Below are positions 34,003 through 42,931 of a DNA stretch of 64,000 nt, one piece after another. The notes beneath the pieces are model-generated. The model was not told the origin of the DNA. It did not search any database and was given only the letters and a program-made list of their open reading frames with translations. Origin of the DNA: Thermohalobaculum xanthum (GTDB taxonomy: Bacteria; Pseudomonadota; Alphaproteobacteria; Rhodobacterales; Rhodobacteraceae). Location of the stretch: assembly GCF_016623495.1 (NCBI RefSeq), contig NZ_JAEHHL010000001.1, positions 682,001 to 746,000 on the forward strand, given 5' to 3'. Numbering within the stretch: the stretch's first letter is position 1; each line of letters opens with the position of its first letter. Made by a program: the position numbers and the translations under genes.

Positions 34003-36627
34003 TTGAAGCACAGTCCGAGACCGAGATCGTACCACTCCTGGGTCGCCAACGAGACCCTGGAAGACTACGCACTGCGCTTCGCCGCGAAGTCCTTCCGCCG
34101 CTGGTCTCCCTTCGTGATCGCAAACACGGCGCTCGGGGGTATCTCGTTCCTCGCGCTTGAAGCGATCGGTGGCGCGATCACGCTGAGCTTCGGATTCCAC
34201 AACGCTTTTCCGGCGATCATCGTGACCTGCCTCTTCATCTTCGTCACGAATTTTCCGATCGCTTACTACTCGAGCCGGCACAAGGTCGACATGGACCTGC
34301 TCACCCGCGGAGCCGGGTTCGGCTATATCGGCTCCACCATTACCTCGCTGATCTATGCGTCGTTCACTTTCATTTTCTTTGCGCTCGAAGGCGCAATCAT
34401 GGCTCAGGCGCTCAAGCTCTATGCCGATATTCCGCTGGTGCTTGGCTACATCATTTCATCGCTTGTCGTGATTCCGATCACGTTCGCGGGCATGACGATG
34501 ATCAGCCGCTTGCAGATCGCTACGCAGCCGATTTGGATTGTCATGCTCTTCGCGCCATTCCTCGCGGTCGTCGTCGGGGATCCGGAGACGGTGCGGCTCT
34601 GGATTGATCACGCCGGCACGGCCACCGACCACGGCGGCTTCGATGTCATCGCGTTCGGCTCGGCGATAAGCATCCTCTTCGCGCTCTCGATCCAGATTGG
34701 CGAACAGGTCGACTATTTGCGCTTTCTGCCCGACCGCACCCGTGCAAATCGCGTCGGCTGGTGGGCAACCGTGGTCTCGGCCGGGCCGGGATGGATCGTG
34801 ATCGGCGGCTTCAAGATCCTGTTCGGAAGCCTGTTGGCGGTTCTTGCCGTCAGCGCAGGGCTACCCCGAGAAACCGCGCTCGAACCGATCCACATGTTCA
34901 TCGGCGCCTACAGCTACATGTTTGATGATCCGAAGATTGTCCTCGCCGCGGCGGCAATCTTCGTCTTGATCTCTCAGATCAAGATCAATGTGACGAATGC
35001 CTATGCGGGCTCTCTGGCCTGGTCCAACTTCTTCTCGCGCGTGACGCACCAGCACCCGGGACGGGTCGTCTGGTTGATCTTCAATATACTGATTTCCTTG
35101 TTGCTGATGCTTCTCGGAATCTTCCAGACGCTGGAACTCGTGCTGGCGGTCTATTCCGTGATCGCAGCCGCTTGGATCGCAGCGCTGTTTGCCGATCTGG
35201 CCATCCTCAAGCCCATGCGGATCAGCCCGTCATTCATCGAGTTCCGTCGCGCCTATCTTTACGACTTCAATCCGGTTGGGTGCGGCTCGATGGCGTTCGG
35301 CGCCCTTATTGGCATTCTTTGCTTCGCCGGCCTTGCCGGGCCGGTGGCCGAAGCATTTGCCGCGCCGCTGGCATTCTTGCTGGCGCTGATCGCCGCGGTG
35401 GTGATCGGTGTCGCGACGAAGGGGCAATACTATCTTGCGCGTCAGCCGGCAGTCTTTGGCAAGGCGCGTGATCATGTAATCCAATGCGCACTTTGCGGTG
35501 CCGAGTACGAGCGGCCCGACATGGTGCGCTGCCCGTTTCACGAGAGCCCACTCTGTTCGCTCTGCTGCAGCCTCGACGCGCAATGTCACGACATGTGCAA
35601 GCAGACCAGCAGGGCGGACGATCCCAGGGAGGCAGGAATTGTCTCCCGCGCGTCGCGCGGCAAGATCGCTCCCTTCATGGAGCGACGCCTGCGAAAGGTC
35701 GCAGTGATCTTCTTCGGGCTCGTCGTCGTTGCGGCTGCGGTATTCCTCTTGACCTATCGGCTGATCGACTACCCTGAAGCCACGCCCCGAGACAGTGGCC
35801 AGCTTCTCTTCCGCACCTTCCTGGCCATGTTGCCGCTGTTGGCGGTCGGTGCGTGGTGGGTCGTCCTTTCGCATGAGAGCCGAGAATTGGCCGAGTATGA
35901 ACTCATGACCTCGCTCGACGAGTTGCGCCGAACACAGGAGGAATTGACCCGCAACGAGAAGCTTGCCGCGATCGGCCATATCACCGCAACGGTGAGCCAC
36001 GAACTGCGAAACCCTCTCGGGACCATGGTGACGTCGTCGGAGATCCTGGGCCGCCTGCTGCCCCGTGGCGCCGAGCCCGTGCGCGAGGAGCTGGAGCGGT
36101 TGCAGCGCAATGTCTGGCGTTGTGTCCACATCATCGACGACTTGCTGGAATTCTCGCGCAACAGGGACCCGATCATGGCGCCGATCTCGATCGACGACTG
36201 GGTGCGCGGCCAGTTGGCGTCCGGGGATCTCGGGGTCGACGTGGAGCCAGAGCTAGACCTTCGTGCGGGCCGCGCAATGCTGGGAGACAGCGAACGACTT
36301 CGCCAGATTCTCGGCAACCTTCTTGTCAATGCCGTCCATGCCTGCGAGGCGCGCGAGGGCACCAATCCGAAAATCGTCGTCGGAACGCGCCACGAGGGGG
36401 ATAGGGTCATCCTGTGGATTGCAGACAACGGTATCGGAATCGCGGACGATGCAATCACGAAGGTGTTCGAGCCGCTTTACAGTACAAAAGCCTTCGGGGT
36501 CGGTCTCGGGATGCCTATCGTGAAGCGGATCGTGGATCAGCACGGCGGTGACATCTCGATTGCGAGCGAGCACGGTCAAGGAACAACCGTCACGCTCTCG
36601 TTTCCCGTCGCGCATGCGTCGCGATGA
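34003..36627 (+). CDS. NCS1-type transporter domain fused to Cys-rich segment and histidine kinase
   Basis: 874 residues. Residues 1-480 form about 12 membrane spans resembling purine/cytosine permeases (NCS1). Residues 495-532 are a Cys/His-rich probable zinc cluster (CALCGAEY, CPFH, CSLCCS, CHDMC). Two more membrane spans follow (about 565-590 and 605-630), then a coiled coil. The HisKA box is VSHELRNPLGTM, with phospho-His near 666, and HATPase motifs follow (NLLVNAVHACE, IADNGIGI, GVGLGMPIVKRI). It is probably a membrane sensor for an amide or related nitrogen compound, as it sits beside fmdA/amiS. TTG 34003 start with GGAG upstream. Confidence 0.85.
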   Translation: MKHSPRPRSYHSWVANETLEDYALRFAAKSFRRWSPFVIANTALGGISFLALEAIGGAITLSFGFHNAFPAIIVTCLFIFVTNFPIAYYSSRHKVDMDLLTRGAGFGYIGSTITSLIYASFTFIFFALEGAIMAQALKLYADIPLVLGYIISSLVVIPITFAGMTMISRLQIATQPIWIVMLFAPFLAVVVGDPETVRLWIDHAGTATDHGGFDVIAFGSAISILFALSIQIGEQVDYLRFLPDRTRANRVGWWATVVSAGPGWIVIGGFKILFGSLLAVLAVSAGLPRETALEPIHMFIGAYSYMFDDPKIVLAAAAIFVLISQIKINVTNAYAGSLAWSNFFSRVTHQHPGRVVWLIFNILISLLLMLLGIFQTLELVLAVYSVIAAAWIAALFADLAILKPMRISPSFIEFRRAYLYDFNPVGCGSMAFGALIGILCFAGLAGPVAEAFAAPLAFLLALIAAVVIGVATKGQYYLARQPAVFGKARDHVIQCALCGAEYERPDMVRCPFHESPLCSLCCSLDAQCHDMCKQTSRADDPREAGIVSRASRGKIAPFMERRLRKVAVIFFGLVVVAAAVFLLTYRLIDYPEATPRDSGQLLFRTFLAMLPLLAVGAWWVVLSHESRELAEYELMTSLDELRRTQEELTRNEKLAAIGHITATVSHELRNPLGTMVTSSEILGRLLPRGAEPVREELERLQRNVWRCVHIIDDLLEFSRNRDPIMAPISIDDWVRGQLASGDLGVDVEPELDLRAGRAMLGDSERLRQILGNLLVNAVHACEAREGTNPKIVVGTRHEGDRVILWIADNGIGIADDAITKVFEPLYSTKAFGVGLGMPIVKRIVDQHGGDISIASEHGQGTTVTLSFPVAHASR

Positions 36628-37844
36628 CCGGCATGGGACCGTCGATCGAGCCGCCTCAGGGCGACACGCCGTCCGCACCAGCATCTGCTGGACAGCGCGT
36701 TCTTGTCGTCGATGACGACAAGGACTTCGCCGCAAGCCTGACAAACCTGCTGCGCATAGAGGGCTACAGGGTTCACGTTGCGCACGATGTCGAGAGTGCG
36801 CTTGCCGGACTGATCCAGAGCGGCGCGCTGGTTGCCTTGGTCGACATTCGGCTGGGCTCCGAGAGTGGCGTGGATCTGGTACAGGAGCTCCGCCGCCATC
36901 GCCCCGAGATGATCTGCGTGATCGTCACGGCGTTCGCTTCTCTGGAAACGGCGATCCAAGCCTTGCAAGCCGGCGCATACGACTATCTTTGCAAGCCGTT
37001 CTACTCGCATGACCTGCTCGCGACCCTCGCGCGGTGCTTCGAGCGGCTCGAACTGATTGAACGACATCGCCGTGCGAGCGAACTGCTGAGCCACCGAAAG
37101 CGCATGGAAGCGATCGGTCAGATGACCCGCGGCATCGCACACGACTTCAACAACATGCTTTCGGTCCAGTACGCCACCTTGCGCTGGCTCGAGGACCATC
37201 TTCCGACGGGTTCCGAGATGGCCGATGCGGTCGCCGACGCGCTCGGGTCACTCGAGTCGGGCCGCACGATGGCCAAACGCCTTCTGGATTTCGGACGCAT
37301 GGGTGCCGGCGAGACCGAGATGGTGGACCTGCAGGGTGAGCTGCCGCAGATCGCTCGCCTTTTGCGCCGGACGCTTGGCGAAGACGTGGCAGTGACGGTC
37401 GAGGTTGCGAATGAGGCGTTGCCGGTGCAAACCTCGCGCGGCGGCCTTGAAGCCGCCCTGCTCAATCTCGCACTGAATGCGCGCGACGCGATGACGAAAA
37501 GCGCGTGGCTTGCGCTGGATGCCCGTAAGGTCGCGATCCTGCCGGAGCCCGGATCGGTCGATGACGCGATCCCAGGCGCTTACATCAGGCTTTCCGTGGC
37601 AGACAGCGGCACCGGAATGTCCGCCGAGATCAGGAGGCGCGCGCTGCAGCCGCTGTTCACGACCAAGCCCCGCGGACAGGGAAGCGGCTTGGGCCTTCCG
37701 ATGGTCGACAACTTCATCCGTCAGGCTGGTGGGTATATGGCGATCGCGAGTGCGCCCGGTGAAGGGACGCGGGTCGATCTCTATTTTCCCTGCGTGACGT
37801 CCTCGGAAGCCTCGGACACGTCGACCCGAGGCACGAACGTATAG
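36624..37844 (+). CDS. Receiver-histidine kinase protein (response regulator at N-terminus)
   Basis: 406 residues. The N-terminal receiver (about residues 24-140) has VLVVDDDKDF, LVALVDIRLGSESG, VIVTAF and DYLCKPF. A kinase core follows: RGIAHDFNNMLSVQYATLRW (phospho-His), LLNLALNARDAM (N box), VADSGTGM and GSGLGLPMVDNF (G boxes). Receiver-before-kinase order suggests an intermediate in a phosphorelay fed by the upstream sensor kinase, with which its start overlaps by ATGA. The 3' end overlaps the convergent OmpR-type gene by 64 bases. Confidence 0.87.
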   Translation: MTGMGPSIEPPQGDTPSAPASAGQRVLVVDDDKDFAASLTNLLRIEGYRVHVAHDVESALAGLIQSGALVALVDIRLGSESGVDLVQELRRHRPEMICVIVTAFASLETAIQALQAGAYDYLCKPFYSHDLLATLARCFERLELIERHRRASELLSHRKRMEAIGQMTRGIAHDFNNMLSVQYATLRWLEDHLPTGSEMADAVADALGSLESGRTMAKRLLDFGRMGAGETEMVDLQGELPQIARLLRRTLGEDVAVTVEVANEALPVQTSRGGLEAALLNLALNARDAMTKSAWLALDARKVAILPEPGSVDDAIPGAYIRLSVADSGTGMSAEIRRRALQPLFTTKPRGQGSGLGLPMVDNFIRQAGGYMAIASAPGEGTRVDLYFPCVTSSEASDTSTRGTNV

Positions 37845-38569
37845 CCGACGCCCCGGATCGTGCGAATGATCTTCGAGCGACCGGCGTGATCGTCGAGCTT
37901 GCGTCGCAACTTGGCGATCAGCACGTCGATGCTCCGGTCATACGGCGTCCATTGTCGATGCGAGACGATGTCGAGGATCTGCTCTCGCGAAAGGACGCGG
38001 CCACGACGCACCACCAAGGCCTTCAGCAACTGAAACTCCTGCCCTGTCAGGCGAACCGGGCCGCCCTCCGGAGGAACGAGCGAGAGTGTCGTCGCATCGA
38101 GCTGCCAACCGGCAAAATGCCAGATCTCTCCCGTATCGCCCGAGCCCGCAGGGAGTGCGTGAGACGATCCCGGCTGGCGCCCATAGCGTCGGAGAACTGT
38201 TCGGACCCGGGCTACAAGCTCCCGCGGCTCGAAGGGCTTGGTGACATAGTCATCGGCTCCGAGCTCCAGGCAAACCACCTTGTCGATGGTGTTGTCCTTC
38301 CCGGAGAGCATGATGAGCGGAAGATCGTGCTGCGTGCGCAGGCCACGGGCCAGCGAGATACCATCCTCACCCGACGGAAAGTTGATATCCAGAATTACGA
38401 GGTCGAACCGCTCGTCCGCCAAAGCACGCCGCATCGACGGCCCGTCCTGAGCGGCGCGGAAGCCGTAGCCTTCGTCCTTCAGAATTCGGCCAAGGGCCGC
38501 GCAGAGATGACGATCATCGTCCACGGCTAGGACCCGGCGCTGTGTCATCGCAGCCATGGCGGTCAGCAT
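37781..38569 (-). CDS. OmpR/PhoB-family response regulator
   Basis: About 262 residues. The receiver domain has VLAVDDDRHLCAALGRIL, phospho-Asp in LVILDINFPSGEDG and DYVTKPFEPREL. The C-terminal winged helix contains LTGQEFQLLKALVVRRGRVLSREQIL, YDRSIDVLIAKLRRKL and IRTIRGVGYTFV. It is divergent from fmdA and is the likely transcriptional output of the adjacent kinases. The start is uncertain: GTG 38575, ATG 38569, ATG 38557 and ATG 38548 are all in frame and none has a clear Shine-Dalgarno. Confidence 0.87.
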   Translation of the reverse strand: MLTAMAAMTQRRVLAVDDDRHLCAALGRILKDEGYGFRAAQDGPSMRRALADERFDLVILDINFPSGEDGISLARGLRTQHDLPLIMLSGKDNTIDKVVCLELGADDYVTKPFEPRELVARVRTVLRRYGRQPGSSHALPAGSGDTGEIWHFAGWQLDATTLSLVPPEGGPVRLTGQEFQLLKALVVRRGRVLSREQILDIVSHRQWTPYDRSIDVLIAKLRRKLDDHAGRSKIIRTIRGVGYTFVPRVDVSEASEDVTQGK

Positions 38570-38630
38570 ATGCACAGGCGGCGTGGAGCGTCGAGATCGA
38601 GACTGCGCCCTGAGTGCATCATGGGGCTCT

Positions 38631-38678
38631 GATTACAAAAGATTACAGTGCAGGGCTGCGCCGTCGCACTGCGATTAC
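38631..38678. promoter_or_regulatory. GATTAC repeats, candidate response-regulator binding region upstream of fmdA
   Basis: GATTAC occurs at 38631-38636, 38641-38646 and 38673-38678. The first two are 10 bases apart, one helical turn, as in OmpR/PhoB-type direct-repeat sites. The third is about three turns further. CAGTGC and GCACTG lie between as an inverted repeat. The spacing is suggestive; binding is inference. Confidence 0.45.
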
Positions 38679-38794
38679 GTAGGCCCGCTAGCGTTTTCTC
38701 ACCGGTATAGGCCCTCCCGCCGCCCTGGCGCGGAAGGAAATAGCTGCGCTCGCCCGCCGGACAACAATGGCGAGCCGCCCTGTGGAGGAAAACA

Positions 38795-40021
38795 ATGCCC
38801 AAGACAGTTTTCTCGATCGACCTGAACAAGGCGCCCGAGGACCAGGAGATCAAGACCCACAATCGCTGGCATCCCGACATTCCGATGGTCGAGACCTTCA
38901 AGACAGGCGAGGTCTTCCGCGTCGAGTGTTATGACTGGACCGGCGGCCAGATCGGCAACAACGACAGCGCCAATGACGTGCGCGACGTCGACCTTACCCG
39001 GGTGCACTATCTCTCCGGTCCGTTCGGTTTCGAGGGTGCCGAGCCGGGCGATCTGCTGGTCGTCAACATCCTCGACATCGGCGCGCTTCCGAATTCCGAG
39101 TGGGGCTTCAATGGCCTCTTCGCCAAGGAGAACGGCGGCGGCTTCCTGACCGAGCACTATCCGAACGCGACCAAGTCGTGCTGGGACTTCGAAGGCATCT
39201 ACACGACGTCCCGGCACATCCCGGGCGTGCGCTATCCCGGCATCATCCATCCCGGCCTGATCGGCTGCCTGCCCGATCACAAGCTCCTGGCCGAGGCGAA
39301 CCGGCGCGAGGCCGAACTGGTTGCGACCGATCCCAACCGCGTGCCACCGCTTGCCGCTCTGCCCTATTCCGACACGGCGTTGATGGGTCAGATGAAGGGC
39401 GATGCCGCACGAAAGGCAGCCGAGGAAGCCTGGCGCACGGTTCCGCCGCGCGAGCATGGCGGCAACTGCGATATCAAGAACCTGTCGCGCGGCTCGCAGG
39501 TCTACTTCCCTGTCTATGTGAAGGGTGGCGGCCTCTCGATGGGCGACATCCACTTCAGCCAGGGCGATGGCGAGATCACCTTCTGCGGCGCGATCGAAAT
39601 GGCCGGCTGGATCGATATCAGCGTCGACATCATCAAGGGCGGCATGGCGAAGTACAACGTCATCAACCCGATCTTCAAGCCGAGCCCGATCGATCCGCAT
39701 TTCGACGACTACCTGATCTTCGAGGGTATCTCGGTCGACGAGCACACGGGCGAGCAGTACTACCTCGATGCCCATGTCGCCTATCGCCGCGCGTGCCTCA
39801 ACGCCATCGAATATCTGAAGAAATTCGGATACACGGGCGAGCAGGCCTACAGCATCCTGGGAACGGCCCCGGTCGAGGGGCGGATTGCCGGCATCGTGGA
39901 CATTCCCAATGTCTGCGCGACACTCGCGATCCCGACGGCCATCTTCGATTTCGACATCAATCCGAACGCGTCGGGGCCGACCCGGCAGGTGTCCGGCGTT
40001 GATGTCGCCCGCACAAGCTGA
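38795..40021 (+). CDS. fmdA: Formamidase (acetamidase/formamidase family)
   Basis: 408 residues, the full FmdA length. Landmarks include HNRWHPDIPMVETFKTGEVFRVECYDWTGGQIGNND at the N-terminus, PGIIHPGLIGC, REHGGNCDIKNLSRGS, VYFPVYVKGGGLSMGDIHFSQGDGEI and DIPNVCATLAIP near the C-terminus, all strongly conserved in FmdA. It hydrolyses formamide (perhaps other short amides) to ammonia and the acid. ATG 38795 has GTGGAGG upstream. With AmiS and FmdB downstream and sensor genes upstream it forms an amide-utilisation unit. Confidence 0.95.
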   Translation: MPKTVFSIDLNKAPEDQEIKTHNRWHPDIPMVETFKTGEVFRVECYDWTGGQIGNNDSANDVRDVDLTRVHYLSGPFGFEGAEPGDLLVVNILDIGALPNSEWGFNGLFAKENGGGFLTEHYPNATKSCWDFEGIYTTSRHIPGVRYPGIIHPGLIGCLPDHKLLAEANRREAELVATDPNRVPPLAALPYSDTALMGQMKGDAARKAAEEAWRTVPPREHGGNCDIKNLSRGSQVYFPVYVKGGGLSMGDIHFSQGDGEITFCGAIEMAGWIDISVDIIKGGMAKYNVINPIFKPSPIDPHFDDYLIFEGISVDEHTGEQYYLDAHVAYRRACLNAIEYLKKFGYTGEQAYSILGTAPVEGRIAGIVDIPNVCATLAIPTAIFDFDINPNASGPTRQVSGVDVARTS

Positions 40022-40101
40022 GCCAACGGCCGTCATGGCCCAAACCGTCGCGCGCGGTCGGCATGTCCCTGCGCGCGGCGAAACGGGGGAGGAGAACGAT
40101 C

Positions 40102-40614
40102 ATGTTGCTCGGCTTTGCGCTGCTCTATGTTGGCGCGGTCCTGTTTCTCAATGGGCTCTGGCTTCTCGGCCGAATCCAGGACCGCGAGATCATCGTCATC
40201 AATGTCGTCTCGGGCTTCGTCACGCTTTCGGTCGCTATGTCGTCGGCCTTCGGGGTTGATGCGGACCTTGCTTCGGTGAAGGCGGCGGCACTGACGCTTC
40301 TGTTCAGCACGACCTATCTTTGGGTCGCCTATAATCGAACTGTCGATGTCGACGGCCGCGGGCTTGGATGGTTCAGCCTGTTCGTCGCGATCACCGCGGT
40401 GCCGGTGGCCCTGCAGTCCTTCGCCAACTCATCGACCGCGCTTGATTTATGGATGGCCTTGAACTGGAGCGCTTGGGCGGTCCTTTGGTTCATGTACTTC
40501 CTGCTCCTCGCCTTGCAGCGACCCATCCTGCGGCAAACGGGCATCGTGACGTTGCTCGTCGGGATCGGAACGGGCTGGCTTCCCGGATTTCTGCTGCTCG
40601 AGGGTCTGCTCTGA
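40102..40614 (+). CDS. amiS: AmiS/UreI-family amide or urea channel
   Basis: 170 residues, six membrane spans, with the family N-terminus GFALLYVGAVLFLNGLWLLGRI and a later NWSAWAVLWFMYFLLLAL. AmiS/UreI proteins are channels for short amides or urea in the inner membrane. ATG 40102 has GGGGGAGGAG upstream. It lies 80 bases after fmdA, as in other formamidase operons. Confidence 0.9.
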   Translation: MLLGFALLYVGAVLFLNGLWLLGRIQDREIIVINVVSGFVTLSVAMSSAFGVDADLASVKAAALTLLFSTTYLWVAYNRTVDVDGRGLGWFSLFVAITAVPVALQSFANSSTALDLWMALNWSAWAVLWFMYFLLLALQRPILRQTGIVTLLVGIGTGWLPGFLLLEGLL

Positions 40615-40680
40615 AAGGTCTCGCGACTGCGCCGGTATCCCGGCGCAGCGCCTGAGTGAATTCATATCCCGGAGTCAAAC

Positions 40681-40980
40681 ATGCCAATCTATGGCTACCT
40701 GTGCACCTCCTGCGGCCCGTTCGATTCCTGGGCCACCCTCGACCGCTCCGACCAGTCATGCGCCTGCCCGTCATGCGGGGCCGAGAGCAGGCGAGAAGTG
40801 GCGATGCCGCATCTCGCGACGATGAACCCGACGCTGCGCGGGGCGTTCGCTCGTTCCGAGAAGTCTGGAAGCGAGCCGAAGGTGGTGAAGAAGAAACATC
40901 TCGCAGGGTGTGGCTGTGCGATCTGCAAGTTGGGCCCCCGCCAGAACAACGTAAGAAAGCGATGGTCAATCGGCCATTAA
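40681..40980 (+). CDS. fmdB: FmdB-type zinc-ribbon protein
   Basis: 99 residues beginning MPIYGYLCTSCGPFDSW, with a second CPSCG knuckle near residue 36, the FmdB-family zinc ribbon. A C-terminal CGCAICK adds further Cys. Originally linked to control of formamidase in Methylophilus; its biochemical role is poorly known. Preceded by a sequence ending CCGGAGTCAAAC before ATG 40681. Confidence 0.85.
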   Translation: MPIYGYLCTSCGPFDSWATLDRSDQSCACPSCGAESRREVAMPHLATMNPTLRGAFARSEKSGSEPKVVKKKHLAGCGCAICKLGPRQNNVRKRWSIGH

Positions 40981-41070
40981 GCGTGCCGCCCGCTTCGGGT
41001 GCGGTGGCTTGGCCTCGGGGCGACACACCTCGCGGCAATGTCACTTGGTGCGTGCGGATGGCCTGATCTC

Positions 41071-42306
41071 ATGTCGGAGCCTTCGAGCTCGGGCCATCCA
41101 CCGAGTGACGCATGCCCGCCGGCTGTGCCCGACCTGCGCGGGATATGGTTTCTCGCGGCGGGTCAGGTCTTGGCGTGGGCGGGCCTCTTTTACAGCTTTG
41201 CGGCACTGCTGCTGACCTGGGAGAGGAGCCAGGGCTGGCAAAAGACGGAACTCGCACTTGGCTTTTCCGTCGCGGTCCTGGTCTCGGCGGTCACTGCGCC
41301 GCTGGTCGGGGGAATGATCGATGCCGGCCACGGGCGGAGGGTCCTGTGCCTCGGTCCGATCATGGGATCGGGTGCACTCGTCCTGCTTGCCTCGGTGCAG
41401 ACCGAGGTCGAGTTCGGACTTGTCTGGCTGATCATCGGCCTTGCCCAAGCAGCATGTCTCTACGAGGCGTGTTTCGCGCTTGTTACCTTGCGGCTCGGGG
41501 CAGCCGCGAACGTGGGAATTCTCCGCATCGCATTGATTGCAGGACTCGCCTCGCCGCTTGCCTTCCTCCTCGCCGCAACAATTGGCGAGGAACTCGGCTG
41601 GCGGACTGCAGTTCTCGTGCTCGCGGCGCTGGTGGCCGTTGGCGCCGCGCCGCTCAACTGGATCGGGGTGACACTGTTGGAGAGGGGCACCAAGCCCCCC
41701 CGGAAACTCCGAGCCTCGGACGCGCGGCATCGGTCAGCTGTCCATGTCATGCGCTCGGCGCCATTCCTGCTCGTAGCAATGGCCTTCACCATGGCGTCGT
41801 TGAACCATGGAATTCTGCTCACTCACATCGTGCCCCTCGTGGTCGACCGCGGAGTGTCGGATACCATGGCATTCGTTGCGGCGTCATTGGTGGGGCCAAT
41901 GCAGGTGATTGGCCGATTGGCGATACTGCCGGTCGCGGGGCGCGTCAGCAGCCGCGTTCTCGCGTGTCTCGCCTTCCTTGGCCTCGGCCTCGCATCGCTG
42001 GCCTTGCTGGCCAGCCGCCAGGTCACGGTGCTTGTCTTCGTGTTCGCTGGTTTGCAGGGCGCGGCCTATGGCCTGACGAGCATCCTGCGACCCTCGGTGA
42101 CCGCGGAGACCATGGGCCGTGCCGAATTCGGCACCATTTCCGGATGGCTGGCGCTGCCTTGCCTCGTGGGGTTCGCCGTTGCTCCCACCGTCTCCTCTCG
42201 CCTGTGGCAGCAGGGGGGCTACGATCTTGCGATCACCGTCGCATTGTGTTCCGCCGCTATCGGGTTGGGTTGCCTTCTTGCACTTCGAACTGAGAAATGG
42301 CGTTGA
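41071..42306 (+). CDS. MFS transporter
   Basis: About 411 residues with 12 hydrophobic spans, first GIWFLAAGQVLAWAGLFYSFAALLLTW. The MFS loop 2-3 motif appears as PLVGGMIDAGHGRRVL. Resembles MFS permeases of the arabinose/oxalate-formate style found beside catabolic genes. Start uncertain: ATG 41071 is chosen, but GTG 40999 and ATG 41038 are in frame. Substrate unknown. It follows fmdB by about 90 bases and ends directly before transposase relic D. Confidence 0.82.
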   Translation: MSEPSSSGHPPSDACPPAVPDLRGIWFLAAGQVLAWAGLFYSFAALLLTWERSQGWQKTELALGFSVAVLVSAVTAPLVGGMIDAGHGRRVLCLGPIMGSGALVLLASVQTEVEFGLVWLIIGLAQAACLYEACFALVTLRLGAAANVGILRIALIAGLASPLAFLLAATIGEELGWRTAVLVLAALVAVGAAPLNWIGVTLLERGTKPPRKLRASDARHRSAVHVMRSAPFLLVAMAFTMASLNHGILLTHIVPLVVDRGVSDTMAFVAASLVGPMQVIGRLAILPVAGRVSSRVLACLAFLGLGLASLALLASRQVTVLVFVFAGLQGAAYGLTSILRPSVTAETMGRAEFGTISGWLALPCLVGFAVAPTVSSRLWQQGGYDLAITVALCSAAIGLGCLLALRTEKWR

Positions 42307-42712
42307 GCGCAGGATAGGCGTCAGAGACGAGACCGTGCGGTTCTCGTGGCATCAGTTGGACCAGCGCTCGCCGCCGAGATGCGATGCAAGCGCGCCGCAC
42401 CGAGCGAGATCCGCGGGACACATGTGCAGTCGACGGGATGGTGAATGAATACCGCGGCAAGAACTTGCACCTGCCCCTGCGACAAAGCGTGCGAGCGATG
42501 CTCCTCTTCCGGCGAAAGCGAAGCCTGCAGACCTTCGCCTCCGTCCATGCATCCGTCACATCCAATTCAACGAGGAACCCAGCCTCTCAAGTGGGAGCGT
42601 GTTCAGGCTGACCAACGCCGCCGCTCTCGCCGGCTGGTGTCAATCGGATTTGGCCTTAAACACCCCTGCCCCGGCAAAACCGATACTGGTTCGAATTGAT
42701 CTGACCCCACGC
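42307..42712 (+). mobile_element. IS6-family transposase relic D (both ends kept, core deleted)
   Basis: Near 42313 the frame reads RRIGVRDETVRFSWHQ, matching the helix-turn-helix end of the IS6-type DNA-binding region. After a frame change it reads VNEYRGKNLHLPLRQ, then VRAMLLFRRKRSLQTFASVHASV, the C-terminal signature after the DDE core. A third frame at 42555-42640 gives IQFNEEPSLSS and FRLTNAAALAGW, the last residues. The catalytic middle (about 120-150 residues) is missing. The tail GGTTCGAATTGATCTGACC matches the other relics. Confidence 0.8.
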
Positions 42713-42931
42713 GGGCAGTACCAGTGTGGCTATTCGTCAAGGCAATCTCATGCGCTTGGTGCTGATCTCTGTGGCCAAGCGCTCCGCAAGGACGAAGGTC
42801 GAGGTTAGGGCGGGCGTAAAGACGAGCGCTCAATCCGCGACAGCTTCACTGCCGTGGCGCAGGCTTGGTTGTGGGCTCTGAAATCGAGGTGCTCGCGCGT
42901 TTCCAGGCATTTCAAGAGGAGACGAACTGCT

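Noticed and set aside
38700-38770. Possible sigma-54 promoter (TGGC...) before fmdA.
   Set aside because: TGGCGCGG is not followed by a TTGC-type -12 at the needed spacing, so it is not supported.
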